Assembly: GCF_005239225.2 (NCBI RefSeq)
Contig: NC_133293.1
Coordinates: 15,778,333 to 15,842,332, forward strand
Origin: Populus alba
Taxonomy: Eukaryota; Streptophyta; Magnoliopsida; Malpighiales; Salicaceae
Reading direction: 5' to 3'
DNA: 64,000 nucleotides
The translations under genes were made by a program, and so were the position numbers. Below, piece by piece: positions 23,801 to 33,510 of the stretch. Position 1 is the stretch's first letter. Each line of letters begins with the position of its first letter. A model generated the notes under the pieces. That model saw only the letters and a program-made list of their open reading frames with translations. It was not told where the DNA came from and did not search any database.

Positions 23801-26747
23801 GGAGAATCAGCTCAGCAAAAGAATCGGCAAGACAACATTTTCACTGGTTTTCTTAGTGTTCCAGTGTCAACTGCATTGAAAGGGTTAACAGTAGTGCAAA
23901 AATTGAAGATGTAGAAAAAAAAGCAAAAATGAGCGAGGGCACTAGCTTAGTATGACAACTTACAGCTGGGATCAAGACACTCATCCAACAATGCAGCAAG
24001 TATCATAGAATCAAGCCCACCAGAAAACAAGACTGCCACTGGAACATGTTCTTCTCGTCTACTATAACATCTTCCTGCCTATGCATTCAACCCAAAGAAT
24101 TCTATCAATTAAAACATAAATAAATTACTTCTTGTACGATTTGTAAATGCCATAAATAGCTTGTTCAATACATTCTACATAAATAAAATAAGGTAATTTT
24201 ATGGTAAATGTAGTCTGTTAATCACAAGGATAAAGAAGGGGGGGAGATGTCTAGCTAGAACTGTACCCATCCAACGTGTTCTACATAAATAAAATAAGAT
24301 AACTTCTTGATGTACAATTGATTGAATTTAGAATATAACAGAAAAGAAAAGAAAATTGTGTGAGATTTAATCGCTTAAAACAGCACCCATTATATGTAAG
24401 CATTCTAAAAGTGTAAGTTCTCCAAGAGTATAGATCCACAATAAGGCTATTCAATTCAATTTTAGTTCTGACCTCAAAGATTCTGTGTTGTGAAGCGCGC
24501 AGCATCACAGATTTTCTTAGAGCACTTAGCACATTATGAGCAGGCAATGAAATCATTGTTTGATTTGGCCCTACACGGTTAAAAAAAAATTCATAAGTAG
24601 GGGTCTCATGACAGTAAAACCATCAAATTTAAAACTAGATCCATCTTCATGAGTCAAAATAAAAATATTTAGTAAATGAAGTTTGGAACTTTTACACAAA
24701 TATATTAAATATTGTGGCAGGATTATAACCTGATTCAAATGTCATTATGTCTGATGAAGCTGGATACATGTGATGTTGTCCCTCTAGAGTCCCGTTAAGT
24801 GAACCATGTAACTCATTGGGTTTTGGATTGAAAGAAACTCTCTCCCATTTAATCAGTTCCATTATCATGGCATTGCCCCATTCATGTTTTTTTACTTCAC
24901 CAACAAGATATCCATCCAGCTTTGAAGCATCCATTGATAAGCTGTATATCCCACATGAAAGCTCCTCCCAAAAATTGTGGTGAGTTCCATTTTCAACTTC
25001 AAAATCTGCACCAATTGACTGACACTTATTAAAATAGCTAATTAGTTTAGTACAGTTTGCCGAAATTGGGTGAATGGCAGAAACAACTTATTGCCAAAAA
25101 AGGAGGTAGAAAAGAATTCCAGCAAGGGCTTAATGAGATACAAATGTTTAAACACACGAGGTCAAGAATGGAGCAAAAAATCTCTTAGAGGCATTGCCTT
25201 ATTTAAACATATGCTTTGTTGCTTGCACAAGTAAACAACAATCAGCCCCTCAAGATGTAGATAACAACCTGAAATGATTCGTGGTAGCCCAAGTAAGCAG
25301 CTTGCATAATTGCCGAGGCATTTTGCAACCTACCCAGAACTTAGAATGGTAGTAATGCCTATTGCACACAAATGAGAAATTTTAATGTTTTACCGCAGTA
25401 GTGCAAATCACCAAGCAATAAAAAAACAAAAGCAGTGCCAAACTAGTTAAAGAAAAAAATGTGGAAAATGCAGAGGGAACAACAAGCATTCAAGAAATTG
25501 ATTCTATTGATGACAAGGAAATATCATCATTCCATCTACATTGCATACGATAATTTATCAACTAAAATGCTCATTTTAATGGAAAATATTGTTTCCAATC
25601 ATGCAAATAACCTTGTCACCAACCAGAGTAAAAGAAAATGTAGCCAGGGGAACGAGGAAAGCTCTACCAAGCTATATGTACCAGAACTCTGATCAACAGA
25701 AGAAAATGGCGATACAGAAGATAGCAGAAACCGAGAATCCTTCACAGTAGGCCAGTGAACAACCAGGCTCCGCCTACCAAATGCATCTCGACCAAACCAC
25801 AAGGTTCTTGAACTCTCCTGTACACAAGTAATTAAAGCTAACTTCAGCTAAAACAATATTAACAAAAAAAAAATTCTAAGAAATACCAGTACCTCCTTTA
25901 ATCTCGATCAAAACAAAACCAAGCCTATACCCATAATTACCTGCCAATAGATAATAGCCCACGGCCCCTTGATAGTTGAAAAAACATTCGGAACAGAACT
26001 ATACCCATGTCCAGCAGCAGAGCAAGGGCCTGTGTGCCCATTGGAACCACAAGAGCAGCAATTTCCTAGAGTTTGCATTAGAACTTCACCATCATTTCTA
26101 TCACTCTCCACATGAATTCCTCCAAATATCTCACCTTCAAAATCACAACACTAAATTAGACACAAGGTTAAAATAATTACGAAACAAAACGTACATAGCA
26201 GAAATCGAGAAAAAAATATAGTATACAAGTCAGAATTTTACCGTTATAAATTAGTACATTCCCGTAGGAGTCAACAAATGGCTGAATTATAGGATTCAGT
26301 CCCCTCAGCTGCAATGTGGCACCGATAAATTGCAGTTCGCCAACAGAATTCCCTAGTTGATTATAATTACCAGTTTTTCCATTGGAGCAATTCTGCAAAA
26401 ACGACTGGTCGTTTTCTATTTCAGCTTCATCAGTTACTACAGACACCAGTTCTCGGTCCTCAACAGAGCTCAAATTTTTATTATACTGAAGTACAATCTT
26501 CTTGCTGCCTAAGCTGTCAGGTCCTCGCCTCCGCAGAGCTGCTTTAAGATCATCTACGGAAACTGTAACTAACTGGTGCACCAAAAAAACAACAGGTAAA
26601 TGAAATAGATAAAACTAATTGTGTGTATTGTGGATCAAACTGATTTATGAGAACTTTACTTACTGGCTCGGGATTAGGAGATTGGAGAAGGGTGGATGAT
26701 GACAAATCGATGCGAATCCCAGAGACAATCAGGGCGATTCCACACAT
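20843..26747 (-). CDS. ASNSD1-type asparagine synthetase domain-containing protein
   Basis: Fourteen exons: 26747-26664, 26572-26242, 26134-25941, 25817-25682, 25005-24730, 24570-24473, 24078-23964, 23778-23673, 22973-22880, 22513-22317, 21751-21652, 21569-21453, 21252-21196 and 20944-20843. Total 2007 nt, 668 residues, phases consistent. It starts MCGIALIV with Cys2, the N-terminal nucleophile of class II glutamine amidotransferases; LRRRGPDS and DAFGRRSLV also belong to that domain. The C-terminal ATP-binding part has the PP-loop SGGLDS (392-397), SGADEQCAGYGRHR, and ARFPFLDEDV, ending RAIQFGSRIARESNRK. This is the ASNSD1 lineage, distinct from the true asparagine synthetases, and its substrate is not established. 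Arabidopsis counterpart from memory: At2g03667. Introns hold duplicated segments (see repeats). Confidence 0.93.
22097..22274. repeat. 89-bp perfect tandem duplication inside an ASNSD1-like intron
   Basis: 22097-22185 and 22186-22274 are head-to-tail copies with no difference I can see. They lie in the intron between exons 22513-22317 and 21751-21652, just past the donor at 22316, so splicing should be unaffected. The identity suggests a recent duplication. Confidence 0.9.
23151..23162. repeat. Poly-G tract (12 G) in an ASNSD1-like intron
   Basis: A run of 12 G in an otherwise AT-rich intron; on the gene strand it is poly-C. Such runs are rare in this window and unstable. Confidence 0.85.
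24173..24299. repeat. Short direct repeat in an ASNSD1-like intron
   Basis: TTCTACATAAATAAAATAAG occurs at 24173 and again at 24279, an offset of 106 bp. The sequence between is unrelated, so this marks a partly decayed duplication or an insertion footprint. Confidence 0.7.
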
Positions 26748-26906
26748 CTTTCTCTTTCGCTGTTTTGCTCTTGCTGTGGCCTGAAAGTAGTGTTCTACGG
26801 TAGATTTTGGAGGGTTTTAACTTTTAAGAAAATGTACTCAATGTAGTTTTCTTGTTTCTTTTAGGGTGCGATCGAGTTTAAAAGTTCGGTTTTTCACTAG
26901 CGAAGG

Positions 26907-26977
26907 CTTCCATAGCATAGTGGTAGTGCGTTCGCTTCGTAAGCGAAAGGTCGCGAGTTCGATCCTCGCTGGGAGCT
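26907..26977 (+). tRNA. tRNA-Thr (anticodon CGT)
   Basis: A full cloverleaf can be drawn. The acceptor stem is GCTTCCA with TGGGAGC, the D arm is GCATAGTGGTAGTGC, the anticodon stem TTCGC/GCGAA encloses loop TTCGTAA (anticodon CGT, reading ACG), and the T arm is GCGAGTTCGATCCTCGC. Box A (TAGCATAGTGG) and box B (GTTCGATCC) are intact, and no intron or CCA is encoded. T-rich sequence follows within about 10-25 bp and should terminate RNA polymerase III. It lies 160 bp upstream of the divergent ASNSD1-like gene. Confidence 0.93.
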
Positions 26978-27790
26978 CTAAGATGTTTCTTTCATTTTTC
27001 GTATCAATCTCGGAACTCGGATAGTGATATCCTTCCGATTTTGATATTTTTATTTCAATTTTTACTCAATTACCATTTTTTTTAGGATTGTGGTTAACTT
27101 TTAAAAAAAATTACTTAATGGGAAAAATTAATTTTCCTTTTTATTTCTACTTATTTTCGCTCCATTAAAATTATAAACATTTGTAAAACATGATGATTTT
27201 TTTTACACGTGTGTTTTTTTGGCTATGGGAATGAATTAGTTTTTTAACTCATGATATGTTATATGTTTAGTCAAAAACAAAAATAGAAAAAATGTACAAG
27301 CCTTGAGAAATTTTCTAGCATTGTTATTAAATTGCATCTAGCAAGTGAATTTTAAAAATTTTGACTTGACTTCTTGCATGTCATGAGTTTTAAATTAAAT
27401 TATGCATAATTCAGTTTAACATAGCCCAATTAATTTAACATATTTAAAAACCACTCAAATAATTATTAAAAAATGTTTTTGGTTTGAAAATAAATCGATA
27501 TGATATTTTTTTAAAATATAAAAAAAATAACGTATTAAATTGATATAAGTTTTGTGGTTAAACTTGTAACTTCGGATTATGAACTCTATCAAGTTTAACA
27601 ATATTAGATTGAAAAAAATTTGTTAGGTTGAATTTTCTTTAAGAAAGGAAAAATATTTTTTAAATTAAGTATTTAACTGTTCGTATAAATAGAGTGGAGC
27701 ACCATAAACTTTATCAACACATTCATCGACGAAACACTGTAAACCTTATCAACTCTTTCAGCAACGTAGAATTATTATTTTTTATTTTTT
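26978..27790. other. AT-rich spacer
   Basis: AT-rich DNA with scattered homopolymers. At 27660-27790 there are two related phrases, 'CACCATAAACTTTATCAACAC' and 'CTGTAAACCTTATCAACTC', a short degenerate duplication. No gene seen. Confidence 0.5.
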
Positions 27791-28787
27791 TGTTTGTTTG
27801 CTGGAAAGTAATTTTCTTTTGAAAAGTGAATTTCGGGGAAAGTAAATTCTAGAAAAAGTGAATTCCGATAAAGTATTTTTCCGATGTTTGGTAGTGTAAT
27901 AAAAATAAGTTGGAAAACACTTTCCAGTGTTTGATTATGTTACGGAAAATAAGCTGAAAAATAACTTATTAATATTTTATTTTTTCAAGTTTATTAAAAT
28001 AACGAGGAACAAATCTTACAAGTTAAAAAGTTGAATGAGAATGAAATTGAAAAAAAAATATATAATTTCATAAATTATCTCAAATAAAATAAACAATAAT
28101 CAAAATAATAGAGATCAAATCTAAAAAATTAAAAAAAAATGAAAGATGAAGAAATTAAAATAATAATAATCAACATTTCATAAATTATTTTAAATAAAAT
28201 AGGTAACAATTAAAAGAATGAGGATTTTGATAGATAAAAAATTTCAATAAAAAAATGACAAGGAAAAAGCAAATAGCAATTATAAAAATAAGGATCAAAG
28301 TTAATATAAAAATAAAATTTTAAGAGATAAAATTTAAAAATAAATATTTAAAACAAAAAATATATAACAATCAAAAGTTTGAGGATTAAATTTGATATAA
28401 TCAGCAAATAATGACATTTCTAAATTTTTCACAACTTCCGGGAAGTGTTTTCCCACCAAATTTTTCAGGAAAATACTTTCCTGAAAACCAAGCTAAATTT
28501 TCCTTTTACTGGAAAGTGTTTTTCATTGATCAATTTTTCTAATAACAAACAAATACAAGAAAGTTTGGAAAGTGATTTCCTGGAAACTATTTTCTGGAAA
28601 ATAAACATAGTTAAAGGGAAAACACTTTTCTGAAAACCAAGCTAAATTTTTCTTTGACTAAAATTGACTGGAAAGTATTTTTCATTGAGCAAAAAGTATT
28701 TTCCGTTGATCAACTTTTTTAATGACAAACAAATATAAAAAAGTTTAAAAAATAGTTTCTAAAAAATTACTTTCCAGAAAACAAACA
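27791..28787. mobile_element. Non-autonomous TIR element with a duplicated right terminus
   Basis: The left end begins TGTTTGTTTGCTGGAAAGTA. The reverse complement of the right end (28787 backwards) begins TGTTTGTTTTCTGGAAAGTA, and homology continues inward, so there are long terminal inverted repeats about 1 kb apart. The ends are full of GGAAAGT/ACTTTCC and CTGGAAA motifs. The interior is AT-rich and non-coding. The right terminus appears twice in tandem: 'CTGAAAACCAAGCTAAATTT' starts near 28482 and again near 28631, with matching flanks on both sides. No transposase is present, so any movement would depend on enzymes in trans. A clear target-site duplication could not be fixed by eye. Confidence 0.75.
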
Positions 28788-29039
28788 TGCCATAAAAACT
28801 GAGGTGCTTCAATGTTCACGATGCACCATAAACTCTGTCAACTTTATTGTTAGTAGTATAGAAGTAATCCAAAACTCCTAGTTAATTTTAGCTCTTGAGA
28901 TAGATGCATCAATATCTCGACACTTATTCCAGAACGTGTGTGTCGTTTAATTTAAGAAACTCAATACTAGTGGAAACTAAAATAATTAATAGTGTTCTAA
29001 ACTCCAATATAAAGAATCCAACTGTCCTTTTCATACATG

Positions 29040-29225
29040 TATAACTAAAGGTTTAAAGATTTTTTTAGAAGTTAAATAAGTTGTTTTTTTAAATATTTTT
29101 ATTTAAAAATATATTAAAATAATATTTTTTTAAAAAATTATTCTTGACATCAACACATTAAAAAATATAAAAATATAAAAAAATAATTTAAAATAAAAAA
29201 CAAACACAATTTTAGATTTTAACAT
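29040..29225. repeat. AT-rich MITE-like dispersed element, copy
   Basis: The order is typical of the family: TTAAATATTTTTATTTAAAAATATATTAAAATAATATTT-type left half, then TTCTTGACATCAACACATTA, then AAAATATAAAAAAATAATTT and an A/T-rich inverted right half. Family structure is described in the findings. Confidence 0.65.
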
Positions 29226-29879
29226 ACAAAAATTCTTCAAGCAGTAATTTTTATTAATTTAATTTTTATTTTTGCTTTGAAGCCTCTAGCGAGTAGTAGG
29301 CACTGTCTAATTACAAATCTAGATACTTTTACATTATTTATTTATACGTGTTTTGCATTGTAATTTTAAAAGTATTTTTAAATAAAATTGATTTTTTTAT
29401 TATAAATTAATATGTTTTTGATGTTTTTAAATTATTTTGATGTGTTAATCTTAAAAATAATTTTTTTTTTTAAAATATTGACATACTTTTTAAATTATCT
29501 TTTACTTAGTTTTTTTTAAATATACAATATTTTAAAATATAACTATAATTATATTTCCAAATATACACTTGGAAGATAAAAGAGAAGGCCAATCTCAAAC
29601 TGCAGCTTGAGCTGTCATCCTTGGTCTAAACAGGGACGTTATCTTCACTTGCCGCCAAGCACTTTCAGTTCCGCATCCCTTGAGTGTCATGGTTCAGATT
29701 GTTGAACCGTTATCATAGAATCTTACATCGATCTTCCCACGAAAGATGTAATACGGTACCGCATGGCTAGTTTTTAAAAAATGTATGACTCCCTCCACAC
29801 CCGCGTCGTTGCATCATTCATCTGATATATAAATCCCATTTTTCATTATATGCAGAGATATATTATTTACAATGTCATA

Positions 29880-30065
29880 ACAGTGTTTTTAAAAATATAA
29901 TTGTAATTGTTTTTTTAAATATTTTTTTATTTAAAAATATATTAAAATAAAATATTTTTTATTTTTTAAAAATTATTTTTACCATGTATCAAAATAATCC
30001 AAAAACAAAAAAATATTAATTTAAAATAAAAAATAACTTTTTATTTTTTTAAATATTTTTGAATC
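29880..30065. repeat. AT-rich MITE-like dispersed element, copy
   Basis: Starts CAGTGTTTTTAAAAATATAA and carries TTTAAAAATATATTAAAATA followed by a central TTTTTACCATGTATCAAAAT and the inverted right half. Same family as 29040-29225. Confidence 0.65.
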
Positions 30066-30659
30066 ACAACAAATGGACCTTGATAGAGGAATTCATCCCA
30101 TTTAAAGAAGCAAATTGAACAATGGTTAATTATTAGGTCCAATCAAGTCAGTTTTACAAACACAGAGACAATTTATACAGGCAGAATGCTAAATTAAATA
30201 ATCAATAGTTTTGAATTTCAAGTGTATATTATTTTTCCAGAATAAATTTTAAGTACACTCACAAATATAATTATTGTCTTCAAAGAACTGTGATGGTATT
30301 TTTTAAAATTTTTATTTTTTTAAATATAATGATATTGATTTTTTTTAAAAAAATATTTTAATATATTTATAAATAAAACATATATTTTAAAATATAACAA
30401 CTACATTATGAGCGTTTGGAAAAGCGAGTCTACCCATATTTCTAAAAAAATTAATTTTTTTATTAAAAAAAAAAATATATATATATATATATTAAATTGT
30501 TTTGATATGTTGAATTTAAAAATAAAAAAAATATTATTTTAATATATTTTTAAAATAAAAAAATATTTTAAAAAACAATAATAATAGTACTTCAAAAGCA
30601 TGGTAAAAAACACCTTCTTATATTTGATGAGGCCGTCTTTCTCAAAAAAGACATGTCGC

Positions 30660-30790
30660 CGTCATCCTAGAATGTATCACCAAGTAGCGCAGTGGTCTAT
30701 GCACTCCCTTCTCGTGTGACGTGGCGAGTTTCAATTGGTATTCAGAGTTCCAACGCAGACATAACTGATAGCACAACGATTGGAGAAAGC
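30660..30790 (+). repeat. Possible degenerate SINE fragment (tRNA-like box A)
   Basis: TAGCGCAGTGG at about 30692 fits the Pol III box A consensus. A weaker box-B-like AGTTTCAATTG follows near 30729. Spacing is tRNA-like but box B is poor and there is no clear 3' tail, so this is only a candidate. Confidence 0.3.
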
Positions 30791-31460
30791 TTCGGTGGTT
30801 TGAAAGTTAGATGGTTTTTTTTTTAATATATATATTTTAAATATATATATATATAATATTTTTTTATTTTTTTAAAGTTTTATTATTAATTTTAGTATAT
30901 CAAAATAATAATAAAAAATTAAAATTTAACCTCCCTCTGTTTTAGCAAACGGGTGCTCAGTTACGGCAGGGGAAACGCTGGAAGTCAGCTTATCACCGCA
31001 ATCTAGATTATTTTTCTACTTATTTATTCACTTCCCGGTAAAAAAAATGAAAAATTAACAATCAATCTGTAACCGCAAGTGTAAACCACATTCCTTAACT
31101 TCCACGCAATCTCACTTGCTTGTAAGCGCGTTCAATCCTACGGTTCTCTCTCGCCAACCCTCACTATCATACAAGTTAATCCGCCCAACAAGATCATCAC
31201 CGTCAAATTACGCTATCCAACTCCATTAAGACACCCAGGACCCCACAATATAGCCTCACGCGACACCCTCTTTTATGGACCCGCTTAAAAAATACTAGCA
31301 AGACACGAGTGACAGTACAACGTATTTGTTAATAGTTAACACGCACGCACAAGTTCGCTCGCAAGAGAAGGAAGAGAAATAGAGAATTACAAGTCGAGGG
31401 AGAAATCTAAGTACAGTTCTGTACTTTTCTGTATTAATCAAAATTTTATTTTATTCGTTG
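30791..31460. other. AT-rich tract, then promoter region of the NTF2-RRM gene
   Basis: 30810-30920 is TA-dinucleotide rich. 31060-31400 is clearly less AT-rich and has no long open frame; it probably holds the upstream promoter of the gene starting near 31495. Confidence 0.45.
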
Positions 31461-31463
31461 TAG

Positions 31464-31650
31464 TATAAAAATCTTCTGTCGTCTGTACCTTTCTTCACTA
31501 GCAACCGCACCATTGCGTCTTATTTTTTTCTTCTCTCTATACTGGTAATAATAACTATTTAGCGCCGCAAGGGCACGGTTAGTGTAGTAGTAAATTTATT
31601 CAATATCTCTCTCGGCGGCGAGCGAGCGAGTTTATTGCTGCTTTAACGAG
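31464..31650 (+). promoter_or_regulatory. NTF2-RRM gene: TATA box and 5'UTR exon
   Basis: TATAAAAA at 31464-31471 is the best TATA box. The start is expected near 31495 and a 5'UTR exon then ends at the donor AACGAG/GTTAGA (31650/31651). The intron runs to CCCTACAG at 33501-33508, leaving two bases (AG) before the ATG. A 1.86 kb first intron within the leader often raises expression in plants. Confidence 0.6.
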
Positions 31651-32722
31651 GTTAGACATTACTTAATCTTGCTTTTGTTTGATTGGTTGTGATGTTTTTG
31701 TTCGTTCATGGAGTATCTGCTATTGACTGATTGATTGAATCCGAAGGATTGTTAAATTCAGGGATTGCATTGTTAAATTGGTTTTAGATCTGAGTTTTAT
31801 TTTATTTTATTTTAATTTAGATCTGGGATTTTTTTATGCGAGTGGTCAGAGTTTGACGTGATCCACTGTTTTTATTTTTTTGTATGTTATTTTTAGTTTT
31901 TTCTGTTTTTCTGGTTGCTGGATTGGATTTAGCTGTAAAGCTTGATTCTTTTGTGTTTTTTTTGGTCACTGATAACGTTGTTGTTTTTGCCTAACATAAG
32001 TAGTAAAATCTTCTTTGTTTGTGAAGAAGTTAGTATTGGTTTTTTATTGGAAGATGCAGAAACATTGCGTGTTTTTTTTATTAGTGCTACCGCATACGCT
32101 ACTGTTGGTGTTATCGTGTTTCTTCTGTCTTGTTTTCGACCCAATTTTTTAATAAACTGGTTTTTCTGCTTTCAAGCCCTATACTCTTAAAGCATATGGT
32201 TTACGGTTTAGATATCAAGATAATGAAATTGGTTCAGCATTAGTTATGGGGTTTGATACTCTTATGCAGCCTCATCTGTTTTTTTAGATTATCTGTTATT
32301 TTCTATTCATTAGTATGTTAGGAAACCTGGGTTTTTGAGCGTTTTAGATTATGGAGGATCACACGTTCATGTCAATTTTCTATTCACTAGAAACAAGGGC
32401 CCAGAGTGTTAGTGACAGAGGTTTGGATTCTGCAAAACAGTCTTTTTTGTGGGATTTAGGGATCATCCGATGATTAATTTCGTGATTTTATAGTGAGGAG
32501 TTGTAATAAATGAGCATTAATTTCTAAGAACAAAAATATTTATTTTTTTATCGTGTATGATAAATGCTAAGAATATATGGGAAGAGAATGAAGATTTTGA
32601 ACCCTTTACATGGGTTGTTCAGTGAATATTTATAACTTTTGTATATTGAACTTTCTTCTTTTTGTTCGAGGGGCCAGTGACCTTTTTTCTTTTCACATTT
32701 AAGTGAGGAGGAAGTCCCTTTC

Positions 32723-32870
32723 ATCAATATTAATGTTGATGTAAGTGTCTTTTTACAATGCTTTAATGTTGATGGAAATACCACGTGCCTATAGAAGGTT
32801 ATCTTAAGTCATTTTGTAAAGATCATCAATGTTGATGAGATCAACTTTTATAATCAACATCAATATTGAT
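32723..32870. repeat. Cluster of ATCAAT/ATTGAT palindromes in the 5'UTR intron
   Basis: ATCAATATTGAT at 32859-32870 is a perfect 12-bp palindrome. Imperfect relatives lie at 32723-32740 (ATCAATATTAATGTTGAT) and 32821-32842 (GATCATCAATGTTGATGAGA and two more bases). They can pair with themselves or each other. Confidence 0.65.
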
Positions 32871-33510
32871 TAACATGTATCCAGCTCTTATAGGGATTTT
32901 TTACACGGCTAGGGTGTAGGGAGATGATGTCTCTAGATTTCCATTTCGAATGTTTGGATCTGGAATGATCCTAGACCCAAGGATGCTGAGTCTAGTATCC
33001 TTCTAGTTTAGAGACACTTGGGTTGAGTGTGTATCTGAGCTCAAAAAAGTTGGGTTTAACATCTTTTCGGGCTCACATGTACTTGGACCTAACGTGTGGT
33101 TGAGCCCAAGAGAGTAAGGCCTGGTATTTGCCAGATTCTCTCTCCATAGGTTTTGACATTTGTTGAGCTTTTATAACGGGTCATTCTTCTCTTAGCCTCT
33201 CTATCTAGACCTTTTAAGTAAATGGATTTTAGCATAAAACACATTTATCCAAATTCCATCCATTAAGAAGTCAAAGCCACTACGTCCGTGCTATCTTTCT
33301 TTCTTTTTTTAAATGGTGACCTTATGTCTGATTTCAAGTATCATGCTTAATATTCTTTGATGTTCAGTTTCCTATTTGTTAGTTGCTTTACTTATCACTC
33401 TGTTTATTTATATCTTTATGTAACTATTGTCTGGCTTCAATATAAAACCCTCATTAGTGGATAATATATCTTATTCCTACAGTGAATAACATATCTCTAT
33501 CCCTACAGAG

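Noticed and set aside
31942..32190. 82-codon hydrophobic frame in the NTF2-RRM 5'UTR intron
   Set aside because: T-rich intron DNA yields Phe/Leu-rich translations by chance; it lies inside a well-supported intron.
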